A DNA stretch of 64,000 nt from assembly GCA_018296165.2 (NCBI GenBank), contig JACKQL020000019.1, forward strand, positions 62,001-126,000. Direction: 5' to 3'. The notes beneath the pieces were generated by a model that saw only the letters and a list, made by a program, of their open reading frames with translations, ran no database searches and had not been told where the DNA came from. A program made the translations under genes and the position numbers. Positions 1 through 10,895 of the stretch are shown in pieces; the stretch's first letter is position 1; every line of letters begins with the position of its first letter. Origin of the DNA: Termitomyces sp. T153 (Eukaryota; Basidiomycota; Agaricomycetes; Agaricales; Lyophyllaceae).

Positions 1-31
1 TATATATTTGCCAGGCATTGATATTCTCCAG

Positions 32-400
32 CTAGTTCTTCCTGTGCTCATCTTTGACCTGCTTGATCTGCTCTGCCATAAGGACATTGAGGTGTGCTGC
101 TTTGTGTAGTGCTGGGTGGTCAGTAACATCACAAAATTTGTACACTAGGTTGTTTGCCTTGCTCCTGGCTTTTTTGAGAGCCATCAGCTCATTGTTCCAC
201 CAGCACTTTGTGTGTTGGCAAGGCTTTTTACTGGGGACTATATCTTCATCTGCTATGACCTCCTGTATTGCTGCTGTCAGCAGTGAGACATTAGTGTTGA
301 ACAATGCTTCAGTCTGGATATGCATTAGCAGGGGCATAGCATTCAGCTTCTCCTTTAGAGAGGCATTAAATCTATCCCAGTCCACTGCACAGAAGTCTTT
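32..400 (-). pseudogene. LINE (non-LTR retrotransposon) ORF2 fragment
   Basis: The minus strand is open for about 117 residues and reads through a WWNNEL motif followed by basic helical sequence (MALKKARSKANNLVYKF). This pattern is typical of the linker between the endonuclease and reverse transcriptase domains of LINE elements in fungi. No catalytic endonuclease or RT motif is included and the window edge cuts the fragment. It abuts a gypsy integrase scrap on the same strand without spacer, so it is a mosaic relic and not a gene. The family call is inferred from the motif only. Confidence 0.5.
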
Positions 401-404
401 AGTG

Positions 405-672
405 GGGGGTTGTTGGCATAAAAGGGGGAAACTCTGGTGGTGGAGTGAGCCATGTTATTGTAAGTAAACTCAGCAAGGGGGAGTTCTGTGTGCCAGTCAT
501 TCTATAAATAGTTGATATAGAGGTAGAGGTACTGTTCCAACATCTGGTTTACTCATTCTGTTTGCCTATCAGTTTCCAGATGATAGGCAGGCAATAGGTT
601 GGTCTTGATTTTGAGAGCCTTGCATAACAACTGCCAAAAGCAGGAGACAAACTGTAACAGAGCAGCCATTGC
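405..672 (-). pseudogene. Ty3/gypsy integrase fragment
   Basis: On the minus strand the translation reads FVSCFWQLLCKALKI, then a degenerate AYHPQTDGQTE block (AYHLETDRQTE), an EQYLYLYINYL helix and a FTYNNMAHSTTRVSPFYANN segment. These are the consecutive landmarks after the second catalytic Asp in gypsy integrases, and the Glu of DD35E is kept. At least one stop interrupts it. It is a truncated copy of pol whose remainder is not found in this orientation nearby. Confidence 0.75.
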
Positions 673-1866
673 TGCCTTAGTATCTTAGTAGTAATAGGTA
701 TTTATATATTATATTATATTATATGGTAGTGTCACCTGATGCTACTCATAAATACTCATTCTGTAATTATGTAAGGCAGTGCCTTACTTAATACTTTGTA
801 GATTAGAACCTATCAACTAGTTTTGACTTATGAGGTGTGAATTGTAAGCTGCATAACCCATAACAACATTACATTTTTTTAAGTCAAACAAGCAAGTACT
901 TGTTTGTGGAGTGAGAAGCCAAACTTCCAAAAGAGAAGTTCACTGCTATAGATTACAATCAGAATTAATGTTCATCTTTTGCAATGGGCACAGTGCTAAT
1001 CATGGAAAATTAGGTGGTCAGGCCTAGGTTCAAACTAGGGTTTGATGGAACAGTGCAAGCTGTTCCACATGAACCAGTGGATATTGCCACATCACACCAT
1101 GGTATGTGAAGGGAGAGTAGAGTAATGCCAGGAGAACTGCCAGCAGTTACTCTTGTTCAACCATTGTTGGAGGTCAAATGACCTCCATGATGGAGGGCAC
1201 TTGAGTGCTCTCTGCTCAAATATACCCAACAGTTCAACTGGAGGGTGCAGTGGGGACAGCAAGCAAGGGGAAGACCCCCTTGTATGTGTCTACTATCCTG
1301 CAAGTGGAAGGACTGAGATCCTTCCCAGAGGCCATGGAAGGTCTTAATGACTCCTCAATGGTGATTACACCACTGAAGAGTGAGGAAGACCCTCTTTACT
1401 GAGCCTGCAGCCCTGTATGCTCATGCACAGGATCTATGCTGGGTTCATGCACAGTGGGTTCCTCTGCATTCATTGAGACAATTCCAGAGAATGTTGGAGA
1501 CACCTTGGATACTAACAGTGAAGTGAATCCAGATGACATCCTCCATAGAAGAGTGTTGGTTTTCTGACAAGATCAGGTTGAAGTTCCAAAGACCTCAACT
1601 CAGCAATGCTTAGCTGCTTGAGTAGCTAAGCATATTGCCATTTAGTGGTCACTGGATGAGGGTATTATCCCAACTGACCCTGTCAAGTTCATGGAACTTT
1701 ATATGCTATTTCTGGCACAGGAGGTAGCAGATTACCTTATTGTGGCTCCTGACCTAGCTTCTACAGAAGCTGGGTCAGTAATTGCAATCAAGCAACCTAT
1801 AGTGCACAGAAGAATGATTGAGTCAATGCATAGAGTAGAGTGTTGACCTGGTAAGACAGAATCACA
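673..1866. other. No gene; AT-rich and decayed repeat DNA
   Basis: No convincing coding region is present. Visible structure: an AT-only run at about 700-723, a T-arm-like stem-loop at 1023-1039 (CCTAG stem, GTTCAAA loop) and a perfect 7-bp-arm hairpin at 1047-1066. The stretch from about 1150 onward has short open pieces in frame with or near the following Gag relic and is probably its decayed 5' end. Confidence 0.4.
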
Positions 1867-3143
1867 TTGCAGCAATTCTACAATGGTGACCTCAAGGACT
1901 TTGGGCAGTTCTACATAGATGACCAAGAAGTGGTGTTCCAGGAGAATGCTGCTTACAATTTATGGCCAGAGGATTATGTTCTACTAGAATATACCAGGCC
2001 CATCAAGAGAAAAGAGGGAGAATCTCACTCTCCCCTAGCAGACAAGCATGTTGGGACTATGAGTAGCTTTAATGCACATTATAGGTCAACCAGCCCAGGA
2101 GGAAATGCCTCTCCAAGTTGGTCTGGCAATCAAGCAACAGGTGGAGTAGATATACAACAAGGATTACCTGGGGGTGATTCTGAGTTCACTCTACCTTCAA
2201 CACCTCACTATGGGCCACCTGGGCCAGGTGGAGGTAGTGGAGGACCTGGAAGAGGACCACCTTTTCCTGGTCAAGAACCATCACTGCTTCCAGGAGGAGG
2301 TCCACCACATCCCAATGGGCCAGATAATGATCTAGCAGATGAAGAGGACAATGAGAATTATAGAGCTGGTGGGAGGAGAACTACAGTCCTCCCAGAGAGA
2401 CAGCCATGGCAGTTTTCAATGCCACCACAACATCATGGATGATTCACCACTCCTGTAGTAGAGGAAGCCCATAAATATCACCATCAGACAATGCATGATT
2501 GTCTACAAGCAGTGATGGAGCAAATGCTTGCTGTCCAACTGGCAATTCCAGACAGACTCAAGCCTAGAAGGAGTGATCTGTCAAAGACAATCACTCCATA
2601 TGCTGGATCAGCCAAGTTCAGTGAACTTGAGAACTGGCTAATGAGCATCTGTGTGTTTTACACAGTAGTCCAATATGGTGGAGATGGGCACAAGTGCAAG
2701 AAGGTCCTGATTCTAATGGACTTCCTTGCTGTGGGTGCCCTGAAACAATATCTGCAACATGTAATACATGTCAACAGAGCCCAGTTCCACTGGAGATTTG
2801 AGGATGTGGTCCTTGAATTGTATGATCAATTTGTACAGCCCTCAAAAATGCAGGATGCACACAATGTATTCCATGATGTGGTGTATGCAGTTGAAGAGGA
2901 AGTGCAAGGATTCTATGATGCTTGCTCAACCATGCTCAGAACATGGCTATTTTCCCTGATGAATTCACTATTTGTGAGCAATTTTTGGAAGGGATACCCT
3001 CTGACATGCTTGTGGCATTAATATGCAATGGTGGACTTGCTTTTAAAGTGAACACTGTCAAGGAATTTGTCTTGGAGGCAAAGGCCTATGAAAATAGCAT
3101 TAAGACTGCTGAAAACTACTTAGAGTGCAGTACAGAGAGTTAG
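1867..3143 (+). pseudogene. Ty3/gypsy Gag relic
   Basis: The two open blocks 1867-2442 and 2491-3021 share one frame and are separated by stops. A frameshift near 2920 then moves the sense to 2922-3143. The first block is rich in Pro and Gly (GPPGPGGGSGGPGRGPP) and the second carries the amphipathic capsid-like helices of fungal gypsy Gag (SELENWLMSICVFY, FEDVVLELYDQFVQP). It is followed in order by zinc knuckle, protease and reverse transcriptase, the usual gag-pol order. Several stops and the frameshift make it inactive. Confidence 0.7.
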
Positions 3144-3158
3144 TCAGGATGGCAGCTG

Positions 3159-3503
3159 TTGCTAGCAGCAATGTACTCTCCAAAGCTGGGGACTGCTCTG
3201 GCTAAGCATACAGAAGAGGTCAGACATCATGTCTGCCCACAGCCATCTAAGTTGGCAAAGAGGCCTGCTATATGCTTGGCCTTAAGACTTGTGCAACCAC
3301 AAGTCAGTGCAGGCTCTGGGCCTTCCCAACCTATGGATGTGGTACAGGCAGCAAGAAATTATCTTTCTGCAGGTAAAAACATAGTGGCCATTGTATCTGG
3401 CCAACCAGGCAAAGATACTGGACAATCTGCTAACTATTACAAGTGTGGAAAGATCAGGCATTTTGCCTGTAAATGCAGAGCACCAGTAAAGCCAGCTCTA
3501 TAA
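3159..3503 (+). pseudogene. Gypsy nucleocapsid zinc-knuckle segment
   Basis: The segment ends in YYKCGKIRHFACKC, which is the nucleocapsid CX2CX4HX4C knuckle except that the first Cys is Tyr. TGT to TAT, a G-to-A transition, explains the change. It lies between the Gag capsid relic and the protease, as expected. The knuckle would normally bind the genomic RNA during packaging; with the first ligand gone it is probably not functional. Confidence 0.7.
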
Positions 3504-3851
3504 GTGTTTGTGCAAGCAGCACATACTGCTGCTCTCTCAGATATGAGAGATGCCAATGATGAGCAGGAGGAAGAGCCTGCTGAGGCCAACAAGGATAATG
3601 CAGCTGAGTTCAAAGGGACTCAGGAGAATGTGGAGGAGTATGTTGAGCTGGAAATGTACAAGAATGATTACTATACATGGGGGAGTGATAGTGAGGGACT
3701 GTTTGTCCTCACAGAGGTTCCTACTGCCAAGTATGAGTAGAACAAACCTAATAATGAGGTTTGCATGCATAAGGTATGGATTATGATGGCTAAAGATGCC
3801 ATGGACCAACCAGTGCTGCCAGCATAAGACAAAGAGTGTCTTGTCATTTGG

Positions 3852-4157
3852 GTGGAGATTAATGGCCATCAAGCATGGACACTGTGGGATTCTGGAAGTA
3901 TAACTTCTGGAATTACACTGTTGTTTGCTCATGTGGCTAGGATATGTGTGGCACTACTGACCACACCCATCACCCTGCAGTTGGGAATAATTGGAAGTTG
4001 TTCTATTGTGAATTATGGGGCCAGAATGACCATGAAGATCTCTGGCAAGTTCCACAATGTCTATGTGGACATTGCAAATTTTGATTGCTATGACATGATT
4101 GTAGGAACACCATTCATGAGGGCTCATAAGGTCCTCCTGGATTTTGAAAATGACTAA
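3852..4157 (+). pseudogene. Gypsy aspartic protease relic
   Basis: The 101-codon open stretch contains the protease active-site tripeptide DSG (TLWDSGSIT) and ends with YDMIVGTPFMRAH, equivalent to the conserved hydrophobic-hydrophobic-G block of retropepsins. It is in the same frame as the upstream zinc knuckle but separated by stop codons. Its role in a live element would be maturation of the Gag-Pol polyprotein. Confidence 0.7.
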
Positions 4158-4577
4158 GTGGTCATTGAAGGGATAGCAACCCCAGCTCAGAAATTGGAGT
4201 TGGAGGATGCTGATGAGTGTGCACAATGCTTCCATACTGTGGAGAAGTGGCACAATAAATGGCCATGACTCCCTAGTGGACCCAAGCAACTCCCTGTAAA
4301 AAAGGTAGAAGATGACAATGAGGTGTGGGTAATGAAGAGTTTAACTGAGGACCATCTGTCTCTACTGATTACAAAGAAAGAGTATCAGAAGAGTACTCTT
4401 CAGAAGGGGGGGAGAGTATACTAGAGGGATTGAATTGATCCTTTGACAAGAAAAGAGTGGAGGATTTGGGATAGACCAATCCCAAAGCCTACTTTTGAAT
4501 GGGTGTACATTCCACAAATGCCACAGGAGTAAAATCAGGTCATAGCAGACCTGACACAGCAGGAAGGGGTAAGAAGA

Positions 4578-5711
4578 TTGATCTCTATGGGTGAAGTATA
4601 CAAACTGGCTATGGAGGACAAGATATCCAAGCCTAATGAGTTTGAGTACTCATGGAGTGATGCAAAAGGCAGGACAATCTGTTGTTCTGCCCAGCTAAAC
4701 ATACCAGACAAATCAGAGATTCATCTGATGGCCTTGCAGGACAAGTACACAAAGGTAGTGCTGCAGTTGAAACTGGCCAAGGATGAACATTGCCCTTGGC
4801 CTAGAAGAGACAATGGGAAGGCATGGCCTTCCAGGCCAACAGAAGGCAATATTCCTTGCCTTTGACAGCAGTTGTACAACAAGTTTCAGGACATAGTCAA
4901 TGAAACTAAGGAGAAACTTCCTCGATGGTGTGAAGTGAATCATGAGATAAATCTCATAGATGAGACCAAATAGGACTCATACTTTATGTTGAGTTGTCCT
5001 AAGTCACTTCAGCAGCAGCTGTGAGATAAGATTGATTGCTATATACATGCTAAGTGGTGGGAACCTTGTGCAGCCAACCAGGCTGCACTATTATTGTATA
5101 TTCCTAAGAAAGATGGATCCTTGCAAACAGCATTAGATGCACATCAGTGCAACAACAATCCTGTGAAGGATATAATGCCCTTACCAGATCAAGAGGTCAT
5201 TAAGGAAGATGTGGCTCATGCACCAGTGAGGTCAAAAATTGACTTCACAAATACATATGAGCAAGTGAGGATATGTACATCAGACATACCCAAGACTACA
5301 TTCATGACTATCACTGGTACATATTGTAGCAATATCATGCAGATTGGTGACTATAATGCACCAGCAATATTTCAATGTCTGATGACATCCATATTTAGGG
5401 ACATCATTGGGAAATGGATGCATGTGTATCTAGATGATATTTTCATCTTCTCAGACTCCATTGAGAAGCATAAGCAGCATCTCAGAGTAGTCTTTGAAAG
5501 ACTATGCAAGAACAAGCTCTACCTCAAATTTATTAGGCCAATTGATCCTTAACATGAGGATCCTATTTGGCTGATCTGTGATGCCTCAAAAACAGGTGTT
5601 GGAGCTATGTATGGACAAGGCCCAAGCTAGCAGAAATGTTGGCCAGCTGGGTTCATGTCTAAAAAGTTCATAAATTCACAGCAAAATTATGCTGTGCATG
5701 AACTAGAAATG
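4578..5711 (+). pseudogene. Gypsy reverse transcriptase and start of RNase H
   Basis: RT begins in decayed form near 4860 and is open from 5094 to 5552: VYIPKKDGSLQ-like fingers, IDFTNTYEQVRI palm, and the intact catalytic YLDD box at about 5427-5438. RNase H follows at 5553 (ICDASKTGVGAMYGQ, then AVHELEMLAV). The reading ends abruptly at 5711 where another element has inserted, and resumes at 7786. In-frame stops show it is dead. Only the retained YLDD and the order of domains support the family call. Confidence 0.8.
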
Positions 5712-5716
5712 CTAGC

Positions 5717-6204
5717 TGTAAGGGGACAACTTCTTTGGATAACTCTGATGGGTGACTCCAGCTCTATCTGGCCTTAGTCATAGGTATAGCATTATCTCTA
5801 GCATATCCAATTGACTGGCCACCAAGCCTCTGCACTCTCCAGTCAGTATTAGTCAGCTCTTTATAGTCATTGGACACTATTTCTCCTTTTGATGTATTAT
5901 TAGTCATTACTATTTAGCATATCTGGGCTGCTTACCACATATAGCATTAGTCATAGCATAGCCATGGATGTAGTATATAAATCAGTCAGCAGGATAGAAT
6001 ATCCTCTGACTGAACAATAGCAGTGTTCTCCTAGCCTATCCATTGAACTGACTGTAAGAGCTCCAGTGTTGTTACTCATGTTTGGCTTGCTGCACTCACC
6101 TCTTGCCCAACTCTTAGCTGTCTTGTGCCCCTTCAACTCTTGCTTGTTGCTTGTGACTGCCTGCCTTCCATTAGGTCTATCCACAGAATGCTCATCCCCT
6201 TACA
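5717..6204 (+). repeat. 5' LTR of the KH-domain element
   Basis: Begins TGTAAGGGGACAAC and ends CATCCCCTTACA, with short inverted termini. A TATATAA box lies at 5974-5980, in the right part of an LTR to act as the element promoter. It aligns end to end with 7295-7780. Most visible differences between the two LTRs are C/T or G/A transitions. Confidence 0.9.
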
Positions 6205-6294
6205 GCTTGTTTGGTCCCCTATGCTGTCTGCATCTCTAGCTCACAGCACCTAACCTATTACCTATCTTTGGTCTCACTCTAACCTCAAGACCCT

Positions 6295-7284
6295 ATGTTG
6301 TCCTCTGCTGCTTTGTCCAATCCCACCAACACTATCAAAAGACTGTTAACTCTTGTGGCAGGACTCAAGAGCAGACTAGCAGCAGTTGAATCTGGTTGTA
6401 TGCCTATGCCTGTTACTACTGTTGCCTCTGCCTGAACAGCTTTTCAGCCTAGTATGGGTAGCCACTCAGTTCCTTCAGGCTCAGAAAAGCAATCAGCTCC
6501 CTCTAGGCAGCTGAAGCCCAAGTCATCCACCAAAACTCCTACCACACCCACCCCTTGCATTTCTCAACATGTAGCACACCCTACCACTAATGCTCCCCTT
6601 GCCATCCCCTTTACTTAGGACTTACCTTCTATGGATGGCTGTACTCCACATTTTAAGTGTGCACTTGAACTCCCTGACTCCCTTGTTGCACATGTGGTTG
6701 GTCACCATAGGCAGGGCCTTAAACAAGCCCTAGATATCTCTGGTGCCCACTTGGCTGCCTTTATAGTTGGCTAGGCTGGAGGAGACTGCTGGTATGTCTC
6801 TATCAGGGGCTCTGATCAGCAGATTGAAAAAGCCCTCATGGTTATTGGAAAGCAGATAGCTAAGAAGCAAGTCTGCATACTGCAGAAGCAATGCACAGGT
6901 AATGTCACACTGGCAGTTGCTGTGCTGGCACCTTTGGGACACACTGCATCATCCACCCCTACTCCTACTCAGCCCAGAGTGCCCTCTTCTAGCACTCCAT
7001 CCATGGCCTCTGTGCCTACAACTATGGCTGCTACTCCTTCTACCTGGCAACTTCTATCTCTCTCTCTGGACTTGCCAATGTTGAGCATTTATTTGTTTAG
7101 AGCCTCTCTGGCTTCTTCAATAGATATGACTTCACCTGTGGCCCTCTCTACACTGATGCCTGATGTATCAACCCCAATAATCCAATATACCTTTGGACAC
7201 TACTTGGGGGTAGAATGTGCCATGCTTGTTGCAGCCAGCCTTATTAGAGAAGGTAACACTGTTTGTTGGGTCAATGAACCTTGA
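6295..7284 (+). pseudogene. KH-like-domain Gag-type ORF of the small LTR element
   Basis: From ATG 6295 to the stop ending at 7284 one frame carries about 329 codons interrupted by three in-frame stops (6433, 6616, 6772). It reads, in order: a short coiled coil (IKRLLTLVAGLKSRLAAVES), a Ser/Pro/Thr-rich linker, a KH-like fold at about 6680-6870, a second Pro/Thr/Ser linker, and a hydrophobic C-terminal segment. In the KH-like part, LVAHVVGHHRQGLKQ matches the V-I-G-x-x-G loop region, DISGAHLAAF the S-G-A strand, and YVSIRGSDQQIEKA the final strand and helix. An RNA-binding packaging role is inferred. The family name is unknown to me. Confidence 0.6.
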
Positions 7285-7294
7285 GAGAGGGTGA

Positions 7295-7780
7295 TGTAAG
7301 GGGACAGCCCCTTTGGGTAACTCTAATGAGTAACTCCAGCTCTATCTGGCCTTAGTTATAGGTATAGCATCATCTCTAGCATATCCAATTGACTGGCTGC
7401 CAAGCCCTTGCACTCTCCAGTCAGTATTAGTCAGCTCTTCAGAGTCATCAGACACTATTTCTCCTTTTGACATATTGTTAGTCATTACTGTTTAGCATAC
7501 CTAGGCTGCTTACCACATATAGCATTAGTCATAGCATAGCCATGGATATAGTATATAAACCAGTCAACAGGATAGAATATCCTCTAACCAAACAATAGCA
7601 GTGTTTTTCTGGCCTATCTTGAACCAACTATAAGAGCTCTAGTGTCATTACTCATGTTTGGCTTGCTGTACTTGCCCCTTACTTGACTCTTAGCTGCCTT
7701 GTGCTCCTTTGACTCTTGCTTGTTGCTTGTGACTGCCTGCCTTCTGTTGGGTCTATCTACAGAATGCTCATTCCCTTACA
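7295..7780 (+). repeat. 3' LTR of the KH-domain element
   Basis: Starts TGTAAGGGGACAGCCCC directly after the polypurine tract at 7283-7294 and ends TTCCCTTACA next to the second CTAGC copy. A TATATAA box at 7553-7559 matches the one in the 5' LTR. Confidence 0.9.
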
Positions 7781-7785
7781 CTAGC

Positions 7786-8290
7786 AATCCTAGAGGCTCT
7801 TCTCAAATAGGAGGATAAGCTTCTGTGATATAAGATCCATGTTATAATAGATCACAAAGCCCTTGAGTTTTTCAAAAACTCAACAGAATTTGATACTCCA
7901 TCAACAGCAGTGGATGGATTACATGTCAAGATTCAATTTTGACATTACATATGTAAAGGGTGAGCTCAATAAGGTAGCAGACTGTCTATCCCAATAATTT
8001 GAGAGCAACTCTCCTCAAGATGTATATCACATCTATAACTATATACAAGCAGATGTGCATATCAATCCAGAGGAGGATGGTTTGCCCCCAATGTGACTGT
8101 AGGAAATGCAAGCACAACTGGATCAGATATGCACTCTCTATAACAGACCTAGCTGCAGAAGCTGGTGGGTGTGGGATCATCACAAACTTTGTGATGAGGA
8201 AGCACAAAGGCTTGCCAGCAGTAATGACAGCAAAAAGGAGTATCAGATCAGGCTCAGCAAGGGTCTGATAGCAGTGACATTGAGGACAAT
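7786..8290 (+). pseudogene. Gypsy RNase H, second half, and downstream linker
   Basis: The RNase H frame broken at 5711 resumes here: ILEALLK, then VIIDHKALEFF and, after a frameshift, the segment equivalent to MDYMSRFNFDITYVKGE and N-K-V-A-D-C-L-S, the conserved end of gypsy RNase H. The downstream spacer continues to 8290, where a solo LTR of a different family cuts it off. No integrase follows in this orientation. Confidence 0.75.
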
Positions 8291-8308
8291 ATGATGCTTG
8301 GCAAGGCC

Positions 8309-8865
8309 TATAAGGGTGACCTTTGGAGGCTGTGGCTCAATCACACAACTGGCAAAGGGAGATCAAAAGTCTATTTAGTATCTACAAGAAGTTCTATAGT
8401 TCTAGCTACTCACCTGGCAGAGGGAGATTCAAAGAGAACAAGTCTAAAGATCCCCAATACCCATTTTCAGAAAATTTACTCTTGAGCTTCTGAAAAAAAC
8501 ACCCAACAACAACCAAATCTGGAGTCCAATCAAAAAGTGGAAATCCATTGTAAATGGCCTCAATCTCCAGACTCCTGGCATGTGACCACCTACCAATAAG
8601 ACCAAAAGATAGCCATTAGTTGAAAGTACTTGTGGTTAGAAGATGGGAGGCCTACAATGAGCAGTAGGCCTAGAATACAGAAACCAATTCAGGGATCTGG
8701 TAAGAGGCCATGTGGAAGGGGCAACATTTGTCAGAATTATGGACAGAGAGCCAGTGCAGCCTGAGGGCTAGAACTGGGACCAGCAGATAGGAAAAGCAAA
8801 GGAGAATAAAGGAAAACTATAAGGAGGGATAAAAGGACAAAGGAGGAATGGGACATCCCCTGACA
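8309..8865 (-). repeat. Reverse-oriented LTR of the deleted chromovirus family
   Basis: This 557-bp block is the reverse complement of the LTR at 10896-11451, from TATAAGGG (TGTAAGGG with one G-to-A change) to CCCCTGACA. No interior sequence of its own family lies beside it in this orientation, and no clear target duplication was found. It runs straight into a forward copy of the same LTR, forming a large inverted repeat. Confidence 0.75.
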
Positions 8866-9202
8866 CCATCTTTGGACTACAGGTACTTTCAACTAAGAGC
8901 TATTTTTTGGTCCTATTTGCATGTGGTCACATGCTGGGGGTCCAGAGATCAAGGCCATTTGAATGGATTTCCACTTTTTGATTGGACTCCAGATTTGGTT
9001 GTTGTTGGGCACTTTTTCCAGAAGCTCTAGAGTAAATTTTCTGGATACTAGCATTGGAGATCCTTAGACTTGTTCTCTTTGAATCTCCCTCTGCCAGGTG
9101 AGTAGCTAAAACTCTAGAACTTCTTGTAGATACTGGATAGACTTTGGATCTCCCTCTGCTAATTGTCTGATTGAGCCACAGCCTCCAGAGGTTGCCCATT
9201 CA
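8866..9202 (+). repeat. 5'-truncated 5' LTR of the deleted chromovirus
   Basis: Starts inside the LTR at the point equivalent to about 11109 and continues to GTTGCCCATTCA, equivalent to the LTR end GTTGCCCTTACA. The following GCAGAAAAAGTCTC resembles the bases just inside the 5' LTR of the chromovirus at 17753-23828, which suggests a shared primer-binding region. The missing first ~215 bp are replaced by the inverted copy next door. Confidence 0.75.
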
Positions 9203-10895
9203 GCAGAAAAAGTCTCTAGATTTGGTCTGGGAGCCTCCTTTTTGATTGCCTGAGTTTCTACTTAGTTCCTCAAAAGGTCTCTCTCCCACCAGTGTCTTAG
9301 TGCCCCCTGTGCTCCTCCTATGATCCAACTAACCCCTCCAACACCTCCCCCTGATGCTTCAAGCCCCCAGAATGATACCTGGAGTTGTTTTCTGTCCCTG
9401 AAGATACAAGTTCAACTTACTCAAGCCTCCCTTACCTTCCACACTGCTGAACTCACTGAGCTCCATCAAACCACTGAAGCAGTGTCCCTTTCCCTCCAAG
9501 CTCTCCTGGAACGTCTCTTCCTCACTCCTACTCCTCTTCTTGGACCCCCAGCAGCTGCAGCAATGTTTTCTACTGCACCTAGCTTGGAGGTTTCAGCACC
9601 CCACTCTAACTTCCTTGCTCTGTGCTCCCTGATGTATTTGATGGGGATCATAGTGTTGGGGAACATTTCCTCCAGTCTTACATCATCTATATCCAGTTGA
9701 GTGGTGAAGTATTCACCTCTGACACCTTGAAAATCACCTGGGTTCTCTCCTATATGAAGGCAGGCTGAGCCTTGACCTATGCACTGTGCATTTTTTGATG
9801 CTCAAGAGGAGTTGAGAGGGCTGGATGGAGTTTGAAAAGGAGTTCTGAGCTGAGTTCTTTTCCCTTGACCCTGCCAAGACTGCAGCTCTTTCTCTTTGAG
9901 ACTGAACCCAATATGATCAAGAGAAGCAGTCACTTGACAAGTACATTGACTCTTTCTGTGCTTTAGTTGAACAGGCTGGCTATCCAGATGGTCTGCAACT
10001 CTGCCTCACCTTCAATGATGGACTCCACCCCTCTCTCATGGATTGTATTGATAGTATGGCTGAGGGGCACCCAGATGATGAGCATATCAATACCTGGTAC
10101 AAGGTGGCACATGAGCAGTAGCAGTTAATGTAACTGCAACATGAGCTGCAGTGGACACAACTCTTGATGCTTCCTTTCTCTTGTGGTAGGCTCACTCCCC
10201 AAGTTCCCCCTTCCATGCCTGCTCTAGCAGCCCTACAAGTAGGCTAAGAAGCTGAATTGATGCCAAGCTTGGTGGTCCCTGTATTTGGCCAACTTTGACT
10301 TCTCACTGCATCACAAGCCAGAACAGAGCATGGACAAACCAGATGCATTGTCCAGGTGGGCTGACCATGGCACAGGGGCAGGGAATAATGACAACATTGT
10401 CCTATTGTAGTCCAAGGAAATGAGGCAAACATCTTCAGAGACATTTGGCCCCTTCATGGTGGAGAAGAAGGTAGGACCTTTGGCATACCAACTTAAACTC
10501 CTAGCAGACCTATGCCAATTGCACCCAGTCTTCAACATTATCAAGCTATTTTTAGCCCCAGAGGATCCAATCCCAGGCCACCATCCTAAGCCACCCCCAC
10601 CACTAGTCCTGGTCAACAATGAGGAGGAGTATGAAGTGGGGGAAATCTTGGATAGCAGGATATTCTGAGGAAAGTTGCAGTTTAAGGTGAAATGAAAGGG
10701 ATATGGCATCAAGGACATCTCTTGGGAACTACAGGCTAATGTACATGCACCAACTCTGGTCAGGGACTTCTATCATAGGCATCCCAATGCCCCAAAAGCC
10801 ATTTGAGGCATCTACCATGTTTTAGCAGCTGACCAGGCAATTCATGACTTCTTCTACCCAGTACATTGAGACACTGCACACTAGAGGGGAGGTGA
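9203..10895 (+). pseudogene. Internally deleted chromovirus: Gag joined to the RNase H tail, integrase C-terminus and chromodomain
   Basis: 9320-10220 encodes a decayed Gag (QVQLTQASLTFHTAELTELH, then a capsid segment). At about 10230 the reading jumps to DALSRW-like residues from the end of RNase H, then at 10440-10560 to the integrase C-terminal barrel (GPFMVEKKVGPLAYQLKL, LHPVFNIIKLF). A chromodomain follows at about 10621-10800 (EEYEVGEILDSRIF, KGYGIKDISWE). Protease, RT and most of integrase are absent, so a deletion of several kilobases removed the centre of pol. A purine tract at 10881-10895 precedes the 3' LTR. Confidence 0.75.

Larger units (their letters stand above)
5717..7780 (+). 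mobile_element. Small non-autonomous LTR retrotransposon with a KH-domain ORF, TSD CTAGC
   Basis: A complete 2,064-bp element inserted in the RNase H region of the older gypsy copy. The 5-bp target CTAGC is duplicated at 5712-5716 and 7781-7785. Two LTRs of 488 and 486 bp start TGTAAGGG and end CCTTACA. A purine-rich tract (GAGAGAGGGTGA) lies directly before the second LTR, setting the orientation as plus. The 1,090-bp interior encodes only one protein and no protease, RT or integrase, so the element must have relied on enzymes supplied in trans. Confidence 0.9.
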
